Assembly (NCBI GenBank): GCA_021802115.1
Contig: JAKABA010000093.1
Span: forward strand, 1-13,719
Reading direction: 5' to 3'
DNA from: a bacterium
Lineage (GTDB): Bacteria; Chloroflexota; Dormibacteria; UBA8260; Bog-877
DNA length: 13,719 nucleotides
Shown: piece by piece, positions 1 to 6,490 of the stretch
How positions within the stretch are numbered: position 1 is the first letter of the stretch
Layout of the letters: every line of letters starts with the position of its first letter
The notes under the pieces: generated by a model
Told to the model about the DNA's origin: nothing
The model's input: the letters and a program-made list of their open reading frames with translations, nothing else
Database searches by the model: none
Translations under genes and position numbers: made by a program

Positions 1-55
1 GCTGGGCGGTGCGGGGGTGAATGTGCTGCTGCCGTGCCCAGTCACTGATCTTCAC
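1..55 (-). CDS. tnpA: IS607-family serine recombinase/transposase TnpA, N-terminal fragment
   Basis: Read on the - strand from a GTG at 55-53, the first 18 codons give VKISDWARQQHIHPRTAQ and run off the left edge. This matches the family start as I know it: a short MerR-like helix-turn-helix beginning M-x-[IL]-x-x-W-A-x-x-x-G-[VI]-x-x-x-T-A-x-R-W. In these proteins the DNA-binding domain lies in front of the serine-recombinase catalytic domain, which here would be outside the window. Known relatives mobilise IS607-type elements, usually with a tnpB gene downstream. There is no good Shine-Dalgarno sequence, but a TATTGT box lies 6 nt upstream, suggesting a leaderless message. Only 18 residues are visible, so another MerR/HTH-type resolvase remains possible. 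Confidence 0.6.
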   Translation of the reverse strand, partial: MKISDWARQQHIHPRTAQ

Positions 56-61
56 CCTCTC

Positions 62-67
62 ACAATA
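62..67 (-). promoter_or_regulatory. -10 box of a probable leaderless promoter for tnpA
   Basis: On the - strand, TATTGT (a TANNNT box) is followed by exactly six bases (gagagg) and then the GTG start at 55. Transcription would therefore begin at or next to the start codon. The same geometry is seen at lepB. No convincing -35 hexamer was seen. Confidence 0.35.
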
Positions 68-84
68 CCACTACCCACACTTAT

Positions 85-609
85 TTGTACTGCTCTGTCA
101 ACCTCGCCGTCAACTGTTCACGAACCCCATTCGTCGGGCGCGCTCGTGAGCTGGCTTGGTGCAAGGACCTGTTCCACGACGTCTCCGACCGCCGCCGGGC
201 ACGGCTGCTCTCGATCACCGGGCAGGCTGGGGTCGGCAAGTCCCGCCTCACCTGGGAGCTGGAGAAGTACCTGGACGGGCTCCAGTCCGACACCTTCTGG
301 CACCGCGGACGGTGCCTGGCATACGGCGACGGCGTGGCCTTCTGGCCCCTTGCTGAGATGATGCGCACCCGCCTTGGGCTGCAGGATGAGGAGAGCCTCT
401 CCGGCGAGGGGCTGGAGGCCAGGATCGACCGGGGGCTGGCGGCTCTCGAGCTGCCCGCCAGTGAACTCCCCGAGCTGAGGGAGGCGCTGGCCGCGCTTCT
501 GGGGGTGAAGGGAGCCGGGGTGGAGCGAGCCCAGCTCTTCGCCAGCTGGCGCCGGATCTTCGAGCTTCTCGGGGAGCGCGGCACGGTGGTCATGGTCATC
601 GACGACTGA
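85..609 (+). pseudogene. 5'-truncated STAND/AAA signalling ATPase, N-terminal fragment ending at premature TGA
   Basis: This fragment encodes the start of an AAA_16/STAND-type NTPase of the kind found in class III adenylate cyclase-like and LuxR-like regulators. It shows RTPFVGRARELA (13-24), Walker A GQAGVGKS (46-53) and Walker B VVMVIDD (168-174). The only in-frame start is a TTG at 85. The first 12 residues look foreign and probably come from the adjoining mobile-element end, so the natural N-terminus, often a cyclase domain in this family, is missing. The TGA at 607-609 occupies the variable position of the motif usually read DD-x-QWAD; the next codons (CAA TGG GCG GAC) continue it in the same frame, and the gene resumes at 640-2892. 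I read the two pieces as one broken gene. A sequencing error at the TGA is the main alternative. Confidence 0.7.
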
Positions 610-639
610 CAATGGGCGGACAGCGGGCTCCTCGACTTC

Positions 640-2892
640 GTGGAGTCGCTCCTAGACTGGTCGGCCAACACTCCGCTGCTGATAATCACCCTGGCCCGCC
701 CCGAGCTGGGCGAACGCCACCCCGGGTGGGGTACGGGACGGCCCACCGCCACCGCGCTGGCGCTCGAGCCCCTGGCCCCAGAAGAGATGTCGGAATTGCT
801 CGAGGGCCTGGTGCCCGGCCTGCCCACCTCCACGATTGCCCGGATCGTGGGGGCGGCCGAGGGCATCCCCCTGTATGCCGTGGAGCTCGTGCGCGCTCTG
901 GCCGAACGTGGCAACCTCGCCCGCCGGGGTGAGCGCTACGCGGTGGTCGGAGAGTTCGAGACGCTCCCCGTGCCCGCCTCGCTCACCGCGCTCCTGGCGG
1001 CTCGGCTGGACACCCTGAGCCCCAGGTCGCGAGCGCTGGCGAGCAGGCTCTCGGTGTTCGCGGGGGCGATCCCCCCGGCGGTGGCCCGGGCGGTGGCGGG
1101 GATGCCCGAGGCGGAGATTGAGACGAGCCTGGCCGAGCTTCGCCGCGCGGAGGTGCTGGCGGTCCGGACCGACGCCCTGGCCGCCGACCGCGGCCAGTTC
1201 GTCTTCACGCAGGGGCTGCTGCGGTCAGCCGCCTACGACCGGCTGGGCCGGGCGGAGCGTCGGGCCGCCCACCTGGAGGCTGCCGGCTATCTGCAGAGCG
1301 CGCTTCCGGACTCGGGCCTCGAGGTGGCCGAGGCGGTGGCCATGCACCTAGAGGCCGCGCTCGAGTCCACGGGGGCCGGCGACGAGGCCACCTCGCTACG
1401 GTCGTCGGCGGCCGAGGCGTTCGCCCGGGCCGGTGCCCGCGCGCGCGCCGTGGGGGCGCCCGCCTCCTCTCAGCGCTGCTACCAGCGAGCGCGGCGCCTG
1501 GCCCCCGAGAGTGCCGACGCGATCACCTGGCAGGTACAGGCGGCAGAAGCCGCTGCCGACGCTGGCGACTATGAGGCGGCCCTTGAGGAGGCGGCGAGCC
1601 CGGTTACGGCGATCGACCTCACCTCACCCGAGGGCACCAGTCTGGCCATACTTCGAAGCCGGGCGCTTAGCCGCCAGGGGCGGACCGACGAAGCGGTCGA
1701 GGAGCTCCGGCAAGCTCTGGCGGCCCGCGCGGACCTCGATCCGGACGAGCAGTCCGCCCGTCTGCACGGTGAGTTCGCCTCCCTTCTCTTCACGGCCGGC
1801 GAGTTGGAGTCCGCCGATGCGGAGGCTGAGCTGGCGCTTGCCGAGGGCCAGGCCTACCAGGTCCCGCACGCGGTGGCCCGGGGGGCGGAGGCGAAAGGGT
1901 GGGGCCTGGCGGTACGGGGTCGAGTCGAGGAGGCGCTGCTGCACCTGGAGTGGGGCGCACGGCTGATCACGGCCAACGGCACCCTGCGGGATCAGGCACG
2001 GGTGACCATGAACGTGGGAGATCTGGAGGCCCAATACGACCGGCCCGGCGCCGTCGGGCATTTCGAGTCGGCCGCCGCACTCTGCCGACGGGCCGGTGCC
2101 CGTGACATCTTCCCGACCGCGGTGGTCAACCTGGCCTGGGTCTGGGGCCTCACCGGAAGATGGCGCGACGCGGAGCAGCTCACCTCCGAGCTGCTGGCCG
2201 ACCTGTCGCCTGTCCTGGATCGCGCCATCGTGCTCCTCGGCGGGGCGTTCATCCCACTATGGCGGGGAGACGTCGAAGAGGCGGCCCGGCAGCTCTCGGC
2301 CGCCATGCCTCTCCCCGCCGGGATCCAGATCCAGATCAAGGCGGAGGTGGACGGGCTCGACTGTGGCATCAAGCTGGCGCAAGGCAAGTCCAGGGAAGCG
2401 CTGGCGGTCGCGGAGCCGGTGCTCGAGTCGCACACCAGCGCCCTCGGGATCAGCCACCAGGCTGTCCGCCAGCTCTGGGCGGACGCTGTGGAGGCCGCGC
2501 TCCGGTGCGGCGCTCGTGAGCTGGCCAGCCGCTGGCTCGCGGAGATGGAGGCCCGTCCGCCGGGGCTGGTGCCTCCCTACCTGACCAGCCAGCTGGCCCG
2601 GCTTCGCGGCCTCAGCGCGGCGGATGGAAGGGAGTTCGGCGAGGCCGATTCCCTGCTCGCCCGAGCGGCCGACGGCTTTGAGAGGCTGGGCTACCCGTAC
2701 TGGCGGGCGCGGGCCCAACTCGACCGGGCCAGGGTTCTGGCCGCCCTGGGAGATGGCGGCACGGCGTCCATCGCGGCCGCGGCGGCGGCCACGTTCGAGA
2801 ACCTGGGCGCGTCGAACTGGCAGCGAGAGGCACTGTCGGTGGCCGAAGCTGCAGGCCCGGTGACCGCGGCCGGCCCCCAGGCCGTCGGCTGA
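640..2892 (+). CDS. STAND/AAA ATPase with TPR-like tail, C-terminal fragment (probably part of a pseudogene)
   Basis: This is the continuation, in the same frame, of the ATPase interrupted by TGA at 607-609. The open frame resumes at 610; the first usable start is a GTG at 640 inside the conserved domain with no Shine-Dalgarno sequence, so it is unlikely to be a natural start. Residues 1-100 complete the ATPase core (LLIITLARPEL; AEGIPLYAVELVRAL, the equivalent of the usual EGNPLFVEEL). A winged-helix-like part follows (about 105-215). From about 220 to 735 come Ala/Leu/Glu-rich helical repeats typical of TPR tails in cyclase-linked ATPases, ending with a repeat like FERLGYPYWRARAQLDRAR. No C-terminal LuxR helix-turn-helix is present, which favours the cyclase-type branch over LAL regulators. 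Apart from the one stop the frame is intact over about 930 codons, so the nonsense change is recent, or an error. Confidence 0.65.
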   Translation: MESLLDWSANTPLLIITLARPELGERHPGWGTGRPTATALALEPLAPEEMSELLEGLVPGLPTSTIARIVGAAEGIPLYAVELVRALAERGNLARRGERYAVVGEFETLPVPASLTALLAARLDTLSPRSRALASRLSVFAGAIPPAVARAVAGMPEAEIETSLAELRRAEVLAVRTDALAADRGQFVFTQGLLRSAAYDRLGRAERRAAHLEAAGYLQSALPDSGLEVAEAVAMHLEAALESTGAGDEATSLRSSAAEAFARAGARARAVGAPASSQRCYQRARRLAPESADAITWQVQAAEAAADAGDYEAALEEAASPVTAIDLTSPEGTSLAILRSRALSRQGRTDEAVEELRQALAARADLDPDEQSARLHGEFASLLFTAGELESADAEAELALAEGQAYQVPHAVARGAEAKGWGLAVRGRVEEALLHLEWGARLITANGTLRDQARVTMNVGDLEAQYDRPGAVGHFESAAALCRRAGARDIFPTAVVNLAWVWGLTGRWRDAEQLTSELLADLSPVLDRAIVLLGGAFIPLWRGDVEEAARQLSAAMPLPAGIQIQIKAEVDGLDCGIKLAQGKSREALAVAEPVLESHTSALGISHQAVRQLWADAVEAALRCGARELASRWLAEMEARPPGLVPPYLTSQLARLRGLSAADGREFGEADSLLARAADGFERLGYPYWRARAQLDRARVLAALGDGGTASIAAAAAATFENLGASNWQREALSVAEAAGPVTAAGPQAVG

Positions 2893-2931
2893 CTCGCCGG
2901 CGGGCACCGTCCCGCGAGAGCCCGGGCCTCA

Positions 2932-2969
2932 CCGCTCGGCCGTGGTGCTGCGGAGCCCGAGTCGAGCGG
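2932..2969 (+). terminator. Possible hairpin downstream of the ATPase gene
   Basis: CCGCTCG at 2932-2938 is the perfect inverse of CGAGCGG at 2963-2969, extendable by a G-T and a C-G pair, leaving a loop of about 20 nt. A smaller hairpin, GCGGG/CCCGC, lies at 2900-2915. There is no T-tract after either, so a terminator role is a guess based on position just after the stop codon. Confidence 0.22.
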
Positions 2970-3328
2970 GGTCCAATTCGAACCTCCGGGTCCGAGGTCA
3001 TGGGGACGGGGTGCCGTCCGCCATCCGCCTCCGGCTGGTGGCCGGAGAGCAGCCAGAACCGGCCCCAACGGGTCACCGCTCCGCGAATCCCGGGTCGCTT
3101 CCTTGACCTGCCGCGAGGGATGGTTGCGCACCAGGCGCTCGAACACGACGCGCCCGACTCGGGGCAGTTCCCGCAGACGCTGGGCCCAAGGGACTCCCGA
3201 AGAGTCTCCGTGGGAGATCGCTCCTACGGCATACACAACGACAGCGCGGCGCGCCGCTCGGAAGTTCGCCGCCCTCAGTGGCGGCCGCCGTCCGAGCTCG
3301 CTCAACCGAAGTCGCTGAATCCTGTTCG

Positions 3329-3334
3329 TATACT
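3329..3334 (+). promoter_or_regulatory. -10 box of lepB, leaderless type
   Basis: TATACT is followed by six bases (gccggg) and then GTG at 3341, the chosen lepB start. With a usual 6-7 nt gap from -10 to transcription start, the message would begin at the start codon. There is no Shine-Dalgarno sequence, and no clear -35 at 17 nt upstream. Confidence 0.5.
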
Positions 3335-3340
3335 GCCGGG

Positions 3341-4117
3341 GTGTCTCTGGACCCCTCGCCCGCGCCCCGCTCAGGGGGTGGGAGTAGCTCCGGGGGGGCC
3401 ACGCCGGGCAGTCGGCGGTCGCTCCTGCGAGACCTGGTCGAGGTGGTGGCGCTGGCGGCGATCATCTACCTGGTCATCGCATTCGCGATCCGGCCGGTGC
3501 ACGTCGAGGGGACCAGCATGTACCCGGGCCTGCACAACAACGACCTGCTCCTCACCGAGCGGCTCTCGCTCTACTTCAGCGGCCCGTCCCGCGGTCAGAT
3601 CGTGATCATCAACCCCCCGATCGCGTCTCCCAACGACTTCATCAAGCGGGTCATCGGCCTGCCCGGGGAATGGGTGCGGATCGCACCGGGGCCGAACGGC
3701 GTCGGTCACGTCTACATCTCCAACCACCGGCCCACCTCGGCGACCGGGGGCAGGGAGCTGATCGAGCCATACGTCAACGGCCCCTGGACCCAGGAGGTGC
3801 TCTGCTGCACCGTGGCCGGCACCGCCTCCCCGGCGCTCCCGCCCGACGGCCGCTGGGCCCACATCCCCAAGAACGACTATTTCGTTCTGGGGGACAACCG
3901 CAATGTCTCGGAGGACTCCAGAACCTTCGGCTGGGAGCCCCGCAGCGGGGTCCAGGGGATCGCCATCTTCCGCTTCTGGCCGCTCACCCGCATCGGGGTG
4001 ATCCCCAGCCAGATGCCGACCCTGGCCGCGATCGGGGGGATCGGCCTCGCCTTCCCTCTGCGCCGCCGCCGACTCAGGCGGGGTGGATCCAGTCGGAGCC
4101 CGCGCGCTCCCAGCTGA
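3341..4117 (+). CDS. lepB: Signal peptidase I
   Basis: Type I signal peptidase (S26) removes signal peptides from exported proteins at the outer face of the cytoplasmic membrane. A Ser/Gly/Pro-rich cytoplasmic N-terminus (1-30) precedes one transmembrane helix (about 32-50). Then come box B GTSMYPG with catalytic Ser59, box [12 protein letters not shown] with catalytic Lys102, and box [15 protein letters not shown] (184-197). A second hydrophobic segment (about 222-240) and an Arg-rich tail (RRRRLRR) close the 258-residue protein. An insert between boxes D and E contains a Cys-Cys pair (155-156). I chose the GTG at 3341 over the longer in-frame start at 3278 because TATACT lies 6 nt upstream of it, implying a leaderless mRNA. 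The gene is convergent with ndk and their coding ends overlap by 44 bp. Confidence 0.9.
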   Translation: MSLDPSPAPRSGGGSSSGGATPGSRRSLLRDLVEVVALAAIIYLVIAFAIRPVHVEGTSMYPGLHNNDLLLTERLSLYFSGPSRGQIVIINPPIASPNDFIKRVIGLPGEWVRIAPGPNGVGHVYISNHRPTSATGGRELIEPYVNGPWTQEVLCCTVAGTASPALPPDGRWAHIPKNDYFVLGDNRNVSEDSRTFGWEPRSGVQGIAIFRFWPLTRIGVIPSQMPTLAAIGGIGLAFPLRRRRLRRGGSSRSPRAPS

Positions 4118-4526
4118 CCAGCTCCTCCTCGGCGAAGAACAGGCCCAGCTCCTCCTTCGCCCTGGCCGGGCTATCGGAGCCGTGGATGATGTTCTGCCCG
4201 ATGTCGATCCCGAAGTCACCGCGGATGGTCCCCGAGGGAGCGTTGGCGGGATTGGTCGGGCCCATCATCGCGCGCACCAGTCCGACCGCGTTGGGGCCCT
4301 CCCAGGCCATCGCCACCACCGGAGAGGAGGTGATGAACTGGATCACCGCCTCGAAGAAGGGACGCTCCCGGTGCTCCGCATAGTGGCGCTCGGCCAGGTG
4401 ACGGTCGACCGCCAGCATCTTCAGCCCCACCAGGTGCAGGCCCCGGCGCTCGAAGCGGGCCAGAATCTCCCCGACCAGCGCCCGCTGCACCCCGTCCGGC
4501 TTGATCAGTACCAGGGTCCTCTCCAC
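4074..4526 (-). CDS. ndk: Nucleoside-diphosphate kinase
   Basis: NDK transfers the gamma-phosphate between nucleoside tri- and diphosphates through a phospho-histidine. The 150-residue product has the usual length. It opens with [14 protein letters not shown] and carries the active-site motif NIIHGSDS with catalytic His115; substrate-contact residues Lys9 and the RP/MMGPTNP segments are present. The GTG at 4526 is chosen because AAGGAGG lies at 4537-4531, five bases upstream. An upstream in-frame GTG at 4541 would put that ribosome-binding site inside the coding region. It is the last gene of the - strand run, 36 bp after the M16 protease. No terminator separates it from the converging lepB, whose end it overlaps. 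Confidence 0.94.
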   Translation of the reverse strand: MERTLVLIKPDGVQRALVGEILARFERRGLHLVGLKMLAVDRHLAERHYAEHRERPFFEAVIQFITSSPVVAMAWEGPNAVGLVRAMMGPTNPANAPSGTIRGDFGIDIGQNIIHGSDSPARAKEELGLFFAEEELVSWERAGSDWIHPA

Positions 4527-4541
4527 GTCAACCTCCTTCAC
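4527..4541 (-). promoter_or_regulatory. Strong Shine-Dalgarno sequence of ndk
   Basis: On the - strand AAGGAGG (4537-4531) is followed by ttgac and then GTG. This fixes the ndk start and suggests independently strong translation of ndk at the end of the operon. Confidence 0.6.
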
Positions 4542-4562
4542 TATTCGCGCTTTCTCTCCGGC

Positions 4563-5861
4563 TCACGCGGTGAGCGCCCGTTCCACGGCGTCGGCCAGCC
4601 CGTCCTGCCCCGCCCCGGGGCCGACCGCCGCCAGCCGCCAGCCTCTCTGCTCAAGGAGTGATCCCGCCACCGCCTGCACCTCCGCGGCGGTGACCGCCCC
4701 AAGGCGCGCGATGACCGCGTCGGGATCCATGATCTCGCCCGTCAGCAGCAGCTGCTGCCCCAGGAACTCGCTCAGGGCGCCGGCGTTCTCGGTCTGCAGC
4801 AGCAGCCGGCCCGCCAGCTGCGCCTTGGTCTTCTCCAGGTCCCGGGCCGGCAGGGGCTCTTCCGCCAGCCGCCGGACCTCCTGCATCGCCGCCGCCACCG
4901 CGGTCGCCGCCTGCTCCGGCTGGGTCGCCACATAGATACCCAGCGCCCCGGTGTCGCGGTGCCGGGAGGTGAAGGAGTGGACGTCGTAGGCGAGGCCGCG
5001 GCGCTCCCTGAGCTCGGTGAAGAGGCGGCTGCTCATACCGTCCCCCAGAGCGGTGTCGAGGATGTCGAGCGCCCAGCGGTCGGGGGCCAGGTAGGAGGAG
5101 CAACGGCATCCCAGCAGAAGGTGGGTCTGCTCCCCCCGGCGTCGGCGCAGCCTGACCGCCAGCTCCGGGGCGGCCCCTCCCGGGGGCTCCAGTGCGGGAG
5201 CGGGCACCTCCAGAGCGGTGGCGAGCAGCGCCTTGAGGCGGGCCTCCACCAGCTGCCGCGCCCGCTCGGGCTCGACGGCGCCCGCGACCACCACCACCAG
5301 CCTCTGGCCGCTGTAGTTCTCGCGCCGGTAGGCGCTGAGCTCGGGAGCGCCGATGTGCGCCAGCGACGCCCTGGTGCCGCTGGGGTCGCGCGCCAGCGGA
5401 TGGTCACCCCAGATGAGCCGGTCGAACGCCATCTGGACCAGCTCCGCCGGCTGGTCCAGATACATCCCCAGCTCCTCCAGCACCACCTTGCGTTCCTTCT
5501 CCACCTCCTCCTCGGCGATCAGGGGGGCGAAGACCAGGTCGCTGAGCAGGTCCACCGCCAGCTCCAGGGAGGCGGCGGGCACCCTCGCCCAGAAGACGGT
5601 CATCTCCTTGTCGGTGCTGGCGTTGAGCACCCCACCCACCCCCTCGACCGACTCCGAGACGGTGCGGCTGTCCGGGTACCGCTGGGTCCCCTTGAACACG
5701 ATGTGCTCCAGAAAGTGGGAGATCCCGGCCAGCCGCCGGGGCTCGCTCCGAGAGCCGACCCCCATCAGGAAGGAGACCGAGACCGAGGAGCGCCCGGGCA
5801 GAGGGGCGAGCACCAGCCGGACCCCACCCACCAGCTCCTCCACCGTCCAGCTGCCGGTCAT
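4563..5861 (-). CDS. M16 family zinc metallopeptidase (processing-peptidase-like)
   Basis: This is an insulinase/mitochondrial-processing-peptidase-like protease of 432 residues, one two-domain unit as in bacterial PqqL/YmxG-type proteins. The inverted zinc motif HFLEH lies at 49-53 (His49, Glu52, His53). The third ligand falls in ERKVVLEEL (Glu129 or Glu130, spacing about 76), so it should be catalytically active. The C-terminal M16 domain shows GDGMSSRLFTELRERRGLAYDVHSF and a substrate-binding Arg/Tyr region. There is no signal peptide, so it is probably cytoplasmic or peripheral. Its ATG overlaps the TGA of the lipoprotein gene in an ATGA junction, pointing to translational coupling. The physiological substrate is unknown; the link with YidC and the lipoprotein is by position only. 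Confidence 0.9.
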   Translation of the reverse strand: MTGSWTVEELVGGVRLVLAPLPGRSSVSVSFLMGVGSRSEPRRLAGISHFLEHIVFKGTQRYPDSRTVSESVEGVGGVLNASTDKEMTVFWARVPAASLELAVDLLSDLVFAPLIAEEEVEKERKVVLEELGMYLDQPAELVQMAFDRLIWGDHPLARDPSGTRASLAHIGAPELSAYRRENYSGQRLVVVVAGAVEPERARQLVEARLKALLATALEVPAPALEPPGGAAPELAVRLRRRRGEQTHLLLGCRCSSYLAPDRWALDILDTALGDGMSSRLFTELRERRGLAYDVHSFTSRHRDTGALGIYVATQPEQAATAVAAAMQEVRRLAEEPLPARDLEKTKAQLAGRLLLQTENAGALSEFLGQQLLLTGEIMDPDAVIARLGAVTAAEVQAVAGSLLEQRGWRLAAVGPGAGQDGLADAVERALTA

Positions 5862-6490
5862 GCCGCCAGCGCCTGCTGGATCGTGCGCTGCTGGAGCCTG
5901 GCCAGGGTCAGGGCGTAGCCCACGTCCAGGGTGGCGGCGTTGCCCTCGATCTGGATCCCCGCCACCACGTTGTCCTGGCGCCAGGCCACCACGAACGCCT
6001 CATAGCTGGTGCCGTCGAACTGCTTCTGCAGGGTGAATCCCACCGCCCCATCTCCCAGCCGCCCGGTCGAGATCTGCACCCCTCCCGAGTCCCGCGCCTG
6101 GTGGGCGACCACCTCCAGCCCGGTCCTCGCGCCCGCCGCCGACCGGTAGGTGACCGCGGAGCTCTCGATCACGACCGGGCCGACCGCCTGCTGCGGGCTG
6201 GCGCTGCGAACGAAGTCGGCCTCATAGCCGCTGATCCGGCCCGCCGCCTCCAGCTCCCGCAGCACCGCTCGATTGCCGGCGGCCGCGCGGCGGTCGTTGT
6301 AGACCCCCGCCGACGGCGACCCCTGCTCGACGACGAACCCCGGATAGGGGATCTCCCCGACGGTGAGAACCAGGTCCCGGGGAGAGCTGTGGATGAGCGG
6401 GCCCCCGGCGCCGCAGGCGGCCAGCAGCGGACCCGCGCCCACGGCCAGGACCCCCAGGCAAAGGATCAGGCTGAACGGATTCGGCCTCAG
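5858..6490 (-). CDS. Putative secreted lipoprotein of unknown function, likely CTG start
   Basis: I do not recognise a named family. From a CTG at 6490 the product would be 210 residues beginning MRPNPFSLILCLGVLAV, a basic n-region and hydrophobic core, followed by the lipobox LAAC with Cys26. That is a complete lipoprotein signal peptide. The first ATG/GTG/TTG in this frame is GTG at 6442, which would cut away most of the signal, so the non-standard CTG is preferred. It overlaps the jag stop as CTGA, like the GTGA and ATGA junctions elsewhere in this operon. The mature part (about 27-210) is mixed alpha/beta-like, with two later segments, SYEAFVVAWRQDNVVAGIQI and LDVGYALTLARLQQRT, resembling the ends of PsbP/LpqN-like surface lipoproteins. 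That resemblance is only an impression. The end overlaps the M16 gene start by 4 bp. Confidence 0.7.
   Translation of the reverse strand: MRPNPFSLILCLGVLAVGAGPLLAACGAGGPLIHSSPRDLVLTVGEIPYPGFVVEQGSPSAGVYNDRRAAAGNRAVLRELEAAGRISGYEADFVRSASPQQAVGPVVIESSAVTYRSAAGARTGLEVVAHQARDSGGVQISTGRLGDGAVGFTLQKQFDGTSYEAFVVAWRQDNVVAGIQIEGNAATLDVGYALTLARLQQRTIQQALAA

Larger units (their letters stand above)
1..121 (-). mobile_element. End of an IS607-family element (left part outside window)
   Basis: The stretch of about 65 bp between the tnpA start and the first recognisable ATPase codons (about 118) is visibly richer in A+T than the surroundings. It carries GTCAAC at 97-102 and again at 109-114, with the related GTTCAC at 116-121. 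IS607 elements have no terminal inverted repeats or target duplications; TnpA of the family is known to bind several subterminal repeats, which fits these short direct repeats. The exact boundary cannot be placed from one end. The inferred junction lies near 115-125, where ATPase homology (RTPFVGR) begins abruptly. Confidence 0.4.
2893..3340. other. 448-bp spacer without a convincing gene
   Basis: The spacer separates the broken ATPase gene from lepB. It holds a GC-rich hairpin near its left end and the lepB -10 box near its right end. A - strand open frame (3305 down into the ATPase gene) has GC-rich third positions over about 3070-3300 and a stretch reading GRVVFERLVRNHPSR, but I recognise no family and it turns into low-complexity sequence further on. 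It may be a decayed gene. Nothing here resembles a complete tRNA. Confidence 0.5.

Noticed and set aside
607..609. TGA as selenocysteine or a reassigned sense codon
   Set aside because: The position is not a cysteine in the family motif, no following stem-loop stands out, and TGA terminates several neighbouring genes (dnaA, ndk, lepB, yidC).
81..914. Long - strand open frame opposite the ATPase gene
   Set aside because: Ser/Arg/Pro-rich shadow of a high-GC coding strand; the + strand frame carries clear Walker motifs.
2972..2992. tRNA T-loop-like string (GGTTCGAATT on the - strand)
   Set aside because: The flanking arms do not pair to form a T-stem and no acceptor, D or anticodon arms can be found around it.
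4959..5918. 319-codon + strand open frame opposite the M16 protease
   Set aside because: The - strand frame contains the zinc motif and full domain structure; this is its shadow.
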